Origin: Shinella sp. | GTDB taxonomy: Bacteria; Pseudomonadota; Alphaproteobacteria; Rhizobiales; Rhizobiaceae | DNA: 64,000 bases | Direction: 5' to 3' | Assembly: GCA_003248775.1 (NCBI GenBank) | Contig: QFQX01000025.1 | Coordinates: forward strand, 1-64,000 | Shown here: piece by piece, positions 8,766 to 16,699 of the stretch | Position numbering within the stretch: the stretch's first letter is position 1 | Layout: the number at the start of each line of letters is the position of its first letter | The notes under the pieces: generated by a model | Databases searched by the model: none | What the model was told of the DNA's origin: nothing | What the model saw: only the letters and a program-made list of their open reading frames with translations | Position numbers and translations under genes: made by a program

Positions 8766-11093
8766 TTAGCGGTTGGCGACATTCGCCGGGCGAACCAGCG
8801 GTGTCACGCGACGGATGGTCACGCGGCGGTTCTGCTGTTCTGCAGCCTGCGTGCGGATCTTCAGGTAGCGCTCGCCGTATCCCTGGGTCGACATGTTTTC
8901 CGGCGGAATGCCGTATACCTCGGTCAGGAGGTTCGCGACGGTCTCGGCGCGCTGGTCAGAAAGCACGAGGTTCGAACGGTCGGAGCCAACGGCGTCGGTG
9001 TGGCCTTCGATGAGGAAGACTTCGCCCGGATCCTTTTGGAGAACCTTCTGGATGGCATCTGCCACCTTGCGCAGCGTCTTCGCCTGGGCGAGCGGAACTT
9101 CCGCGGAACCCGAGGGGAAGGTGATCGTGTCGAGGTCGATACGACGCACCTTGTCACGCAGGCGGGCAGACGACTTTACTTCGTCCAGCGAGTAGACACG
9201 CTCGACACGCTCTACCGGCGGACGCGCGAGGAAGTCGTAGTAGTCGCGATCAGGGGCATTCGACATCGTGACGATATAGTCGTTGACGGGAACGGTCAGA
9301 CGCATCGGCGGCAGGCTGTAACCGACGTCGACGTAGACGCGCGGCTGTTCGCTATCCGCCTCGGGCGAATAGACCAGCACATATTCCTCACCATCCGGCG
9401 TGAAGCGCGAACGCAGGATAATGTCGCCGTAACGGTTGTAGATCGTGACCAGACGCGAGCCGTCGCCACGTTCGATCGTTTCGCGGGAACGTCCGCGCGA
9501 CAACTGCTCGTAATAGGTCTCCTGAGCGTCATAACGCAGGCGCGGACGGTCGTCACCGCGAACGACGACCTGATTGCCGACATTGATGACGGTGCGGTTG
9601 TCGATCTGCTCGATGACCTTGACCTGATTGACCACATTGTTCTGAACGTTGTTCGTCACGTGGTTGTTGTTGGTCGTGTTATTGGTCGTATTGTTCGTGA
9701 CGTTGGTCACATTGGTGACGTTCGTGATGTTGTTGACCACGGTCGTCGGAACCTGGAAGGCCGGGGCGGCATTGAGCTGCTTGCCCTTTTCCTCGACGGC
9801 AGCCTCGATCACCTTCGGCTCGAACTTCGGAGCGTCGGCCTGTGCGGCAGCATCGCTTTCCGGCGGAGGGGCAACCGGGGTTTCCTCGCGGGCCTGAGTG
9901 CGGACGTCGCGAACGTCGGCCTGGCCGCTGTTGTCGGCATCCTTGTCGCTGTCGAGCACGGCAGCACCGTTATCAACCGGGAGAACCACCGTTTCGGCAG
10001 TCTTGGCCGGATCTTCGGCGATCTGCTGCTTCTGCTCTTCGGTACGGGTATCCACGACTTCCGGAACCACAACCTCGGCGGGCGGCTCGACAGCCGGAAC
10101 CACGACCTGCTCGCTGCCGGCCTGTCCATCCTGAACCGGTTCGCCGGCAGGCTGACCAGCGGACTGATCCGTAGGTTGTGCAGGCGCTTCGCCCTGCGTC
10201 GTATCCTGCTTGGGCTGCTCGGCCGGTTGCTGTTCAGCGGGAGCCTGTTCAGCTGGTGCGGCCGTCTGTGCCGGCGGGCATGCATCAGCCGAAGCGGCCT
10301 GAGAACCATCAGCGCAGGTTACGGCCTCGGCAGCGGCCGGCTGCTGAGCCTGCTGTTCAGCGGCTTTCTGAGCGTCTTCGGCAGCCTTCTGCTCGGCAGC
10401 CTTCTGGGCTTCCTCTGCGGCCTGCTGCTCGGCGGCCTTCTTGGCCTCTTCGGCAGCCTGCTGTTCAGCGGCCTGCTGCGCTTCCTGGGCGGCCTGCTGC
10501 TCGGCAGCTTTCTGTGCTTCCTCTGCAGCCTGCTGTTCGGCAGCCTTCTGAGCTTCTTCGGCGGCCTGCTGCTCTGCAGCCTTTTGAGCTTCTTCAGCAG
10601 CCTTCTGTTCAGCGGCCCTCTGAGCTTCCTCCGCGGCCTGCTGTTCGGCAGCCTTCTGGGCCTCTTCGGCGGCCTGCTGCTCAGCAGCCCGCTTGGCTTC
10701 CTCGGCAGCCTGTTGTTCAGCGGCCCTCTGAGCCTCCTCAGCGGCTTGCTGCTCGGCAGCACGTTGCGCTTCTTCGGCGGCTTGTTGCTCGGCGGCGCGC
10801 TGAGCCTCCTGCGCAGCCTGCTGTTCAGCGGCGCGCTGGGCTTCCTCGGCAGCCTGCTGCTCGGCCGCACGCTGAGCGTTGATTGCATCGCAGGCGGACT
10901 GATCGGCGGCCTGGCTGCCATCGCTGCAGGTCACGGCAGCCTGGGCAACAAGAACGCCGGATTGCTCGATTGCGGAACGGGCGGAATGATCCGCGGCGCG
11001 GGAAACGGCCGAAGCCGATACCGGCTCCACCATGACCGCGGCCGACAGGACCGGCAACGCAACCATCGCGAACAGTTTAGATCTCAACTTCAT
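8766..11093 (-). CDS. OmpA-family envelope protein with coiled-coil repeat
   Basis: The 775-residue protein starts at the ATG at 11093, which is preceded by AAGGAAGGTGAT. It has a signal peptide (residues 1 to about 27), a CSDGSQAADQSAC motif, and 15 copies of a 12-residue Ala/Gln/Glu repeat (about residues 73-252) predicted as a long charged helix. A related motif, CADGSQAASADAC, follows. Next come a Pro/Gln linker, an Asn/Thr/Val-rich stretch (about 450-490), a beta-rich domain, and a C-terminal OmpA domain with the peptidoglycan-binding signature IEGHTDAVGSDRSN...LSDQRAETV. It is probably a cell-wall-anchored envelope protein. Rhizobiales carry related long OmpA proteins; the repeat count here may vary between strains. 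Confidence 0.9.
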   Translation of the reverse strand: MKLRSKLFAMVALPVLSAAVMVEPVSASAVSRAADHSARSAIEQSGVLVAQAAVTCSDGSQAADQSACDAINAQRAAEQQAAEEAQRAAEQQAAQEAQRAAEQQAAEEAQRAAEQQAAEEAQRAAEQQAAEEAKRAAEQQAAEEAQKAAEQQAAEEAQRAAEQKAAEEAQKAAEQQAAEEAQKAAEQQAAEEAQKAAEQQAAQEAQQAAEQQAAEEAKKAAEQQAAEEAQKAAEQKAAEDAQKAAEQQAQQPAAAEAVTCADGSQAASADACPPAQTAAPAEQAPAEQQPAEQPKQDTTQGEAPAQPTDQSAGQPAGEPVQDGQAGSEQVVVPAVEPPAEVVVPEVVDTRTEEQKQQIAEDPAKTAETVVLPVDNGAAVLDSDKDADNSGQADVRDVRTQAREETPVAPPPESDAAAQADAPKFEPKVIEAAVEEKGKQLNAAPAFQVPTTVVNNITNVTNVTNVTNNTTNNTTNNNHVTNNVQNNVVNQVKVIEQIDNRTVINVGNQVVVRGDDRPRLRYDAQETYYEQLSRGRSRETIERGDGSRLVTIYNRYGDIILRSRFTPDGEEYVLVYSPEADSEQPRVYVDVGYSLPPMRLTVPVNDYIVTMSNAPDRDYYDFLARPPVERVERVYSLDEVKSSARLRDKVRRIDLDTITFPSGSAEVPLAQAKTLRKVADAIQKVLQKDPGEVFLIEGHTDAVGSDRSNLVLSDQRAETVANLLTEVYGIPPENMSTQGYGERYLKIRTQAAEQQNRRVTIRRVTPLVRPANVANR
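10338..10877 (-). repeat. 36-bp tandem repeat array, 15 units, inside the OmpA-family gene
   Basis: Fifteen in-frame units of 36 bases encode variants of AQRAAEQQAAEE (R/K/Q at position 3, Q/K at 8, E/Q/D at 11-12). The last unit decays to AQKAAEQQAQQP. Units are not identical, so the array is old or under selection, but its regularity makes slippage and assembly collapse possible. Confidence 0.9.
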
Positions 11094-11457
11094 ATCACCT
11101 TCCTTGCGAAGCGTGTCTCCACGCGGGTCTGGGAGAAGCATTGTTGAAACGGCAATTTTGTGTCGGTGCCATTTTCCTCCCGCTCCCGATCGGGCAGAAT
11201 CTAGTTTTCGGCAAATTAACCTCGGCTGAACGAAAAAGCTCACGAGTTACACTTGAGGTTTATGGTTCAACCGCTGATTCCCGGAGACTGTAACAAAAGG
11301 GCTTGCTCATGCAATTTTTGCGACAGTTGCGTGTTTACTGTTGATTTTCGGGAGAAAAGGGTAGGAATATCGCCTCAGGTTCGGCATTCGAAATGCCGTA
11401 CTTTCCGGTTCAGCGCGGGCATCACAACCGCGCGGACAACCAACAGAGAGGATCTTC
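11094..11457. other. Intergenic region between OmpA-family gene and ABC operon
   Basis: This 364-base divergent gap must hold promoters for both directions. It contains A/T-rich stretches around 11205-11360. The gene on the right is preceded by AGAGAGGATCTTC immediately before its ATG. I see no further gene, tRNA or recognisable riboswitch here. Confidence 0.4.
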
Positions 11458-12231
11458 ATGCGTATCGCCACCCGTTTTCTTGCCGCTGCCTCGATCGCTG
11501 CGCTGTCGCTTTTTGCAGGCTCCGCAATGGCTGAAGACAAGCTGATCATCGGAACCGAAGGCGCCTACCCGCCCTTCAACAACCTCGAATCGGACGGCTC
11601 GCTCGTCGGCTTCGACATCGACATTGCCAAGGCGCTTTGCGATGAGATGAAAGTCACCTGCGAATTCGTGACCCAGGACTGGGACGGCATCATTCCGGCG
11701 CTTCAGGCCAAGAAGTTCGACGCCATCATCGCCTCGATGTCGATCACGCCGGAACGTCTCGAGAAGGTCGACTTCTCCAAGAAGTACTACAACACCCCGC
11801 CGGCAATCGCCGTGCCGAAGGATTCTCCGATCACCAAGGTCGAAGAACTGAAGGGCAAAGTGCTCGGTGCCCAGTCGTCGACCACCCATGCCAACTATGC
11901 CGAAAAGCACATGGCTGATTCCGAACTGAAGCTTTACCCGACCGCCGACGAGTACAAGCTCGACCTGTCGGGCGGTCGTGTCGACGCCGTCATCGACGAT
12001 ATCGTCGTTCTCTCGGAATGGGTGAAGTCGGATGCCGGCACCTGCTGCAAGATCCTGACCCCGCTGCCGATCGACCCGGAAATCAACGGCCAGGGCGCCG
12101 GCATAGCTGTCCGCAAGGGTGAGACCGCGCTTGCCGACAAGTTCACTGCGGCAATTGCCGCCATTCGCGCGAACGGCAAGTACAAGGAAATCAACGCCAA
12201 ATACTTCGACTTCGACGTTTACGGCGATTGA
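11458..12231 (+). CDS. Polar amino acid ABC transporter, periplasmic binding protein
   Basis: The 257-residue product has a signal peptide ending at SAMA and a family-3 solute-binding fold: LIIGTEGAYPPFNN at the start of the mature protein, LVGFDIDIAKALCDEM, the ligand-contact strand FDAIIASMSITPERLEKVDF, and a hinge region with DAVIDDIVVL. These features match lysine/arginine/ornithine/histidine or opine-type binding proteins such as HisJ or OccT. The exact ligand is not readable. It is the first gene of an operon with two permeases, separated from them by a hairpin that could favour extra binding protein. Confidence 0.92.
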   Translation: MRIATRFLAAASIAALSLFAGSAMAEDKLIIGTEGAYPPFNNLESDGSLVGFDIDIAKALCDEMKVTCEFVTQDWDGIIPALQAKKFDAIIASMSITPERLEKVDFSKKYYNTPPAIAVPKDSPITKVEELKGKVLGAQSSTTHANYAEKHMADSELKLYPTADEYKLDLSGGRVDAVIDDIVVLSEWVKSDAGTCCKILTPLPIDPEINGQGAGIAVRKGETALADKFTAAIAAIRANGKYKEINAKYFDFDVYGD

Positions 12232-12255
12232 TCCCATGAAAAACTGAAGTCATGG

Positions 12256-12282
12256 ATGGCGGAAGACACGTTCTTCCGCCAT
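12256..12282 (+). terminator. Intercistronic hairpin between binding protein and permease
   Basis: ATGGCGGAAGA and TCTTCCGCCAT form a perfect 11-bp stem with the loop CACGT. The tail TCTCATATCC is not a strong U-run. Its place after the binding-protein gene suggests partial termination or protection of the upstream mRNA, a common way to make binding protein in excess over permeases. Confidence 0.65.
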
Positions 12283-12343
12283 TCTCATATCCGGACAAAC
12301 CGAAAAATAAGACGCGGTATAAACCGCCAAGGGGAATTTTGGC

Positions 12344-13147
12344 ATGAGCGGAGCATTTTCCGCCCTCGGATCGTTTTGGTCCTGGATTCAATATGCGTTC
12401 GATCCGTTCTGCGGGCCGGTTGGGATCTTCTCCCTTTTCGGCGGATCATCGCTGGTTTCCTGCGGTGTCGCGGGTTGGGGCGACGAGATCGCCTTCGGCG
12501 TCAAGGTGACGGTCACGCTGGCGCTGGCCACCCTGCCCTTCGGCCTGCTGATCGGCTTTATGGTCGCTCTGGCCATGCAGTCGCAGGACAAGGCGTTACG
12601 GCTGGCGGGCGGTATTTACACCACGATCTTTCGCGGCCTGCCCGAACTTCTGACGCTCTTCATCATCTATTACGGCGTCCAGATGGCGATCCAGGGCCTG
12701 CTGGCATGGATCGGTTACGACGAGCGCGTCGAGATCAACGCCTTCGTCGCCGGCATGATCGCGCTATCCGTGGTGTTCTCGTCCTATTGTTCCGAGGTCC
12801 TGCTCTCGGCATTCCGCGCCATTCCCAATGGGCAGTATGAGGCGGGCGATGCTGTCGGCCTGCGACGCGTCAACACGATGCGTCTCGTGATCCTGCCCCA
12901 GCTCATCCGCATTGCGCTGCCCGGCCTTGGCAATCTCTGGATGAACCTCCTAAAGGACACGGCCCTCGTCTCCGTCATCGGCCTGACCGACATCTTGCGC
13001 CAGACAGGCGTCGCCGCCAAGGTGACCAAGGAACCCTTCGTGTTCTACGTGCTCGCCTGCGCGCTCTATCTCGTTCTCGCCATGCTGTCGTCGATCGTCA
13101 TCAGCGCAATCGACCGCTCGACCAGACGTTCGGAGGCCGCCCGATGA
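12344..13147 (+). CDS. Polar amino acid ABC transporter permease (HisQ/OccQ type)
   Basis: The 267-residue inner-membrane protein has an N-terminal extension with CGPVGIFSLFGG, five or six hydrophobic helices, and the EAA-loop segment AGDAVGLRRVNTMRLVILPQ that docks the ATPase. LFIIYYGVQ is typical of the HisQ/HisM family. It overlaps the next permease by ATGA and would form a heterodimer with it. Confidence 0.92.
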   Translation: MSGAFSALGSFWSWIQYAFDPFCGPVGIFSLFGGSSLVSCGVAGWGDEIAFGVKVTVTLALATLPFGLLIGFMVALAMQSQDKALRLAGGIYTTIFRGLPELLTLFIIYYGVQMAIQGLLAWIGYDERVEINAFVAGMIALSVVFSSYCSEVLLSAFRAIPNGQYEAGDAVGLRRVNTMRLVILPQLIRIALPGLGNLWMNLLKDTALVSVIGLTDILRQTGVAAKVTKEPFVFYVLACALYLVLAMLSSIVISAIDRSTRRSEAAR

Positions 13148-13974
13148 GCCATGTGAGTGAACTCATCCCGCCGCGTCCCGCGCCTCCGCAGGTATCGCGC
13201 CGGGTTACGAAGAGCCATATCATCGGCGTCGCAGGGCTGGCCATCTGGCTTCTTCTCGCAGCCGGGCTCGTCTACATGATGGTGTCCAACTGGGACACGG
13301 ACAAGTTCGTCAAATACGGACCGCGCTATCTGTCCGGCCTTCTGACGACTGTTATCCTCGTGGTCGTCTCGGTCCTGCTGGGAGCACTCCTGTCGGCACC
13401 GATCGCCTATGCCCGCATGTCGAAGAACCGGGTGCTGAACGCTGTTTCCTACGCCTATGTCTACCTTTTCCGCGGCACGCCGCTGCTCGCCCAGATCTAT
13501 CTGATCTACTACGGCGTCGGATCGTTCCGGACCGGAATCGAGTCCGTCGGCCTCTGGTGGTTCTTCCGTGAAGCGTGGAACTGCGCGCTTCTGTCCATGA
13601 CGCTCAACACCGCCGCCTATCAGGCCGAAATCCTGCGTGGCGCGATCCAGAGCGTGCCGCGCGGACAGACGGAGGGCGCGAAATCACTCGGCCTTCCGCC
13701 CTCGGTGACCTTCTGGAAGATCATCCTGCCTCAGGCACTGATCGTGGCTCTCCGTCCCTACGGCAACGAGATCATCCTGATGATCAAGGGTTCGGCCGTC
13801 GTCGCGGTGGTCACCGTTCTCGACCTGATGGGACAGACCCGCTACACCTTCTCGCGCACCTTCGATTATCAGGCCTATCTCTGGGCGGCGGTGTTCTACC
13901 TGTCCATCGTCGAAGCCATGCGTCACGCATGGGGCTGGATGGAAGCCCGCCTGACGCGGCACCTGAAACGCTGA
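13144..13974 (+). CDS. Polar amino acid ABC transporter permease (HisM/OccM type)
   Basis: The 276-residue partner permease shows FRGTPLLAQIYLIYYGVG and the EAA loop EGAKSLGLPPSVTFWKIILP, with about five membrane helices. It begins inside the stop codon of the preceding permease. No ATP-binding gene follows; the next gene encodes a Usg protein after a 234-base gap. The transporter must therefore borrow an ATPase encoded elsewhere, or that gene has been moved or lost. Confidence 0.92.
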   Translation: MSHVSELIPPRPAPPQVSRRVTKSHIIGVAGLAIWLLLAAGLVYMMVSNWDTDKFVKYGPRYLSGLLTTVILVVVSVLLGALLSAPIAYARMSKNRVLNAVSYAYVYLFRGTPLLAQIYLIYYGVGSFRTGIESVGLWWFFREAWNCALLSMTLNTAAYQAEILRGAIQSVPRGQTEGAKSLGLPPSVTFWKIILPQALIVALRPYGNEIILMIKGSAVVAVVTVLDLMGQTRYTFSRTFDYQAYLWAAVFYLSIVEAMRHAWGWMEARLTRHLKR

Positions 13975-14208
13975 CCGCGTTTTCCGCTCGGAAACTCGGA
14001 AACATCGTTGGCAGCACTCTCCCATGAAGGCTGCCAAAACCCTGTTTTAAATAACAAAAATCCATTTATGACCGCTTTGTTAAGCCTCGATTAAGGCCAG
14101 TGGTCTTATTGTTTTGTTAACCGTGTTTCACGGCACGGCCACCGGCCTCGCCGAAGCGGAAAACCGCCGGCCCCGGTTCCTTCAAAGTGGGAACAAAACG
14201 AGGTTGCG

Positions 14209-14475
14209 ATGAACCAGGACATGGAACTGATGCTCAAGGGCTACGGCCTGACGACTGCCCAGATACTCTATCGCCTTCCCGACCACCCGACACTCCTTCA
14301 GACCTATATCTGGCAGCATTACGATCTGGCGCCCGATTTCCCGGAAATGCGGACATTCCTGCAGTTCTGGCAGGAGAAGCTGGACGGCCCGCTGCATTCG
14401 GTTCGCTATGTGCACAAGAAGATGATCGCGGCAAACGAGTGGCGCGCCCTGAAAGGCGAGTTCATCCTGCACTGA
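14209..14475 (+). CDS. usg: Usg-family protein
   Basis: This 88-residue protein matches the short Usg family of alphaproteobacteria along its whole length: MELMLKGYGLTTAQILYRLP, HPTLLQTYIWQHYDLAPDFP, FLQFWQEKLDGPLHSVRY and a final GEFILH. The family has no established biochemical function; the name comes from old genetic-map usage. A GAGG element 5 bases before the ATG supports the start. The 234-base gap before it contains A/T-rich sequence and no gene. Confidence 0.85.
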   Translation: MNQDMELMLKGYGLTTAQILYRLPDHPTLLQTYIWQHYDLAPDFPEMRTFLQFWQEKLDGPLHSVRYVHKKMIAANEWRALKGEFILH

Positions 14476-14581
14476 CGGCAGCGGAAATGCCGCGCTGATT
14501 GCAAATGACGGCCCGAACGGCTAGAGGCAGTCGCAAATGGCTGCCGGCTGGCGGTGGCCGGATGCAGCGGAGCGGTATGCA

Positions 14582-14664
14582 ATGGCCAAGATCGACGAAG
14601 AAGCCCTGGCGGAAGCGTATAACCGTGCCTTGCCCTCGAAAAGGCCGGCGACATCGACGCGGCC
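14582..14664 (+). other. Out-of-frame 5' part of the methyltransferase gene
   Basis: An ATG at 14582 opens a frame reading MAKIDEEALAEAYNRAL, which then stops early. Adding one C in the run at about 14628-14629 joins it to the downstream frame as NRALALEKAGDIDAAVKAYE, a typical TPR-like helix pair continuous with the methyltransferase. The 5' end is therefore frameshifted, by a real mutation or a sequence error. Confidence 0.8.
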
Positions 14665-15396
14665 GTGAAAGCCTATGAGGAAGTTCTGGCGATCGATCCG
14701 GAAGACCATGGCGGCGCCTCTGTCCGTATCGCATCGCTCGGACGCGGCGACGCGCCGCCCAAGGCGCCGGATGCCTATGTCGAAACCCTGTTCGACCAGC
14801 ATGCGGAAGCCTTTGAGGATATCCTCGTCGAGCAGCTCGGCTATGCCGTTCCGGTACTGGTCCGCCAGCGGCTGCAGTCGCTCGGCCTCGGCCCCTTCAA
14901 GCGCATGCTGGATCTCGGTTGCGGCACCGGGCTGACGGGCGGAACCCTGCGGGACATGGCGGAAGACATCACCGGTCTCGACATCTCCGAGAACATGGTC
15001 GAAATCGCTCATGAGAAGGATCTTTACGAGACCCTTTACGTCGCCGAAGTCGAGGATTTCCTTGAAGACAACGACGACGAACCCTTCGACCTTGTCACCG
15101 CGACCGACGTCCTGCCCTATCTCGGCGCCCTGGAGCCGCTGTTCTTCGGCACGGCCGAAAACATGGTCGAGGGCGGCATCTTCGTCTTTTCCTCCGAGAC
15201 CCTGCCCGAGGACGTCATGGCGGGCCGCCCCTATATGGTTGGCCCGCACCAGCGCTTCGCCCATGCGGAAACCTATGTCCGCGAACGGCTCGCTGCCACC
15301 GGCTTCGAACTGGTGGAAATTTCCGAAATCAACGTGCGCATGCAAGATGGCCATCCGACACCCGGACATCTGGTGATCGCATGTCTGCGCGGCTGA
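14665..15396 (+). CDS. Class I SAM-dependent methyltransferase (frameshifted at its 5' end)
   Basis: The readable part is 243 residues, beginning at the internal ATG MKAYEEVLAIDPEDHGGA. It contains the SAM-binding motif I MLDLGCGTGLTGG, the acidic strand ITGLDISENMVEIA, and motif IV FDLVTATDVLPYLGAL, typical of class I (ubiE-like or DREV-type) methyltransferases. The substrate is unknown. The natural start appears to be 14582, giving about 27 more residues with a TPR-like helix, but a one-base deletion breaks that frame. The core domain is intact and could still be made from 14665. The 3' end overlaps a small antisense gene. Confidence 0.85.
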   Translation: MKAYEEVLAIDPEDHGGASVRIASLGRGDAPPKAPDAYVETLFDQHAEAFEDILVEQLGYAVPVLVRQRLQSLGLGPFKRMLDLGCGTGLTGGTLRDMAEDITGLDISENMVEIAHEKDLYETLYVAEVEDFLEDNDDEPFDLVTATDVLPYLGALEPLFFGTAENMVEGGIFVFSSETLPEDVMAGRPYMVGPHQRFAHAETYVRERLAATGFELVEISEINVRMQDGHPTPGHLVIACLRG

Positions 15397-15550
15397 CGCT
15401 ATTCGTACCGACGTCCTCCGCCTTTGCGACGGGAGCGTGATCGAGCCAGTATTCGTCTGGATGCTCATGGCAGTGCGAGCGGCTGATACCGGACGACTGA
15501 AATGTCATGATGCGGATGAGTTCGAGATAAATTTCGACGATGGTGGGCAT
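15329..15550 (-). CDS. Small hypothetical protein, antisense to the methyltransferase end
   Basis: This 73-residue frame starts MPTIVEIYLELIRI and contains SRSHCHEHPDEYW, a His/Cys-rich patch. A strong Shine-Dalgarno (AAAGGAGA, about 6 bases before the ATG) is the main evidence that it is real. It faces the LysR gene and its last 68 bases overlap the end of the methyltransferase on the other strand. No family is recognised. Confidence 0.5.
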   Translation of the reverse strand: MPTIVEIYLELIRIMTFQSSGISRSHCHEHPDEYWLDHAPVAKAEDVGTNSVSRADMRSPDVRVSDGHLACAR

Positions 15551-15639
15551 GGCATTTCTCCTTTGCCCGCCATCTCAACGCACTTGCGTCCTGTTCTCAA
15601 ACGAGCTTATCGTGCACTTCAATTGACTTGAGGTTATGG

Positions 15640-16536
15640 ATGAAGCGCGGTCGCCTGCCCCTGACGGCATTGAGAAGTTTCGAGGCGGCGGGCCGTCTCG
15701 GAAGCTTCACCGCGGCATCTCAGGAACTCTACGTCTCGCAGGCCGCCATCAGCCGGCAGGTCCGCGAACTGGAGACGATCCTCGGAAAACCGCTCTTCGA
15801 ACGCGGCCATCGGCGGGTGACGCTCACACTGTCAGGCCGTCAGCTGCTGGAAAGCCTGACGACAGCCTTCGACAACATTGCCCTCACGCTGGACGAAATC
15901 GCCGGCGAGCCACAGCGGCATGCGCTGGTGATCAGCAGCGAGCCGGGCTTTGCCGCAAGCTGGCTCGCGCCGAACCTTCGCCGCTTCAACGCCGCCTATC
16001 CCGATATCGACCTCACCGTGGACTCCGATCAGCGCCTGATCGATTTCAGGAACAGTGGAGCCGAAATCGCCATCAGGCATAGCATCGATCGGGATGCATG
16101 GCCGCGCACCGAAGCGCGCAAATTGATCGACGTCATGCTGATCGCCGTTGCGGCCCCGAGCCTTCTCGGATCCGGTCCGCCCATCTTGACGGCCAGGGAC
16201 ATCCTTGACCGCCCGATACTGCATGAAGAAAACCGCGATAACTGGCAGAACTGGCTTTCGGGGGTAGGCGTCCGCGCCAAGGTGCCGGCCGGTCCCGTTT
16301 ACACCGACAGTGCGCTGGTGCTGCAGGGCGCCTTGCGTGGGGATGGCATCGCTCTGGTCGACCGTCTTCACGCAGAAGAAGCATTGGAGAACGGATCGCT
16401 GGTGCAATTGTTCGCCCACGCCCTGCCCTTCGGCGCCTTCTGGATCGTCGCCCGCGATTTCGATCACCTTTCCAGACCCGCCAATGCCTTCATCGACTGG
16501 CTCGAAACATCGATTCGACATCAGGTCGCCGATTAG
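15640..16536 (+). CDS. LysR-family transcriptional regulator (GcvA-like)
   Basis: The 298-residue protein has the LysR winged helix LTALRSFEAAGRLGSFTAAS...VSQAAISRQVRELE at residues 8-50 and a C-terminal effector-binding domain with SSEPGFAASWLAPNLRRF. The GcvA-like subgroup often controls amino acid or beta-lactam-related genes. The ATG at 15640 is preferred over the TTG at 15628. The divergent small gene is the nearest candidate target. Confidence 0.92.
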   Translation: MKRGRLPLTALRSFEAAGRLGSFTAASQELYVSQAAISRQVRELETILGKPLFERGHRRVTLTLSGRQLLESLTTAFDNIALTLDEIAGEPQRHALVISSEPGFAASWLAPNLRRFNAAYPDIDLTVDSDQRLIDFRNSGAEIAIRHSIDRDAWPRTEARKLIDVMLIAVAAPSLLGSGPPILTARDILDRPILHEENRDNWQNWLSGVGVRAKVPAGPVYTDSALVLQGALRGDGIALVDRLHAEEALENGSLVQLFAHALPFGAFWIVARDFDHLSRPANAFIDWLETSIRHQVAD

Positions 16537-16699
16537 TTGCGTGTGAGAAACGGCCAGCCCACAGCCGCTGGTTCATATCCGCTTATCACATGGCAGCGGG
16601 CCCGCGATCCGCTCGCAATTTCCCGGCTCGTCAGACCCAAAAGCCTTTCCCGCTTGGCGTTCTTCCGTTAATCGAAAGGCACAAGCTTAGGAGAACAGC

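Noticed and set aside
10338..10877. The 36-bp tandem array as a CRISPR
   Set aside because: There are no unique spacers between units and the repeats are in frame and coding, so it is a protein repeat.
9000..11147. A 715-codon open frame on the plus strand opposite the OmpA-family gene
   Set aside because: It is the antisense of a repeat-rich, high-GC gene, giving low-complexity Leu/Gly/Ser sequence with no family match. The minus-strand gene has a signal peptide, ribosome site and OmpA domain.
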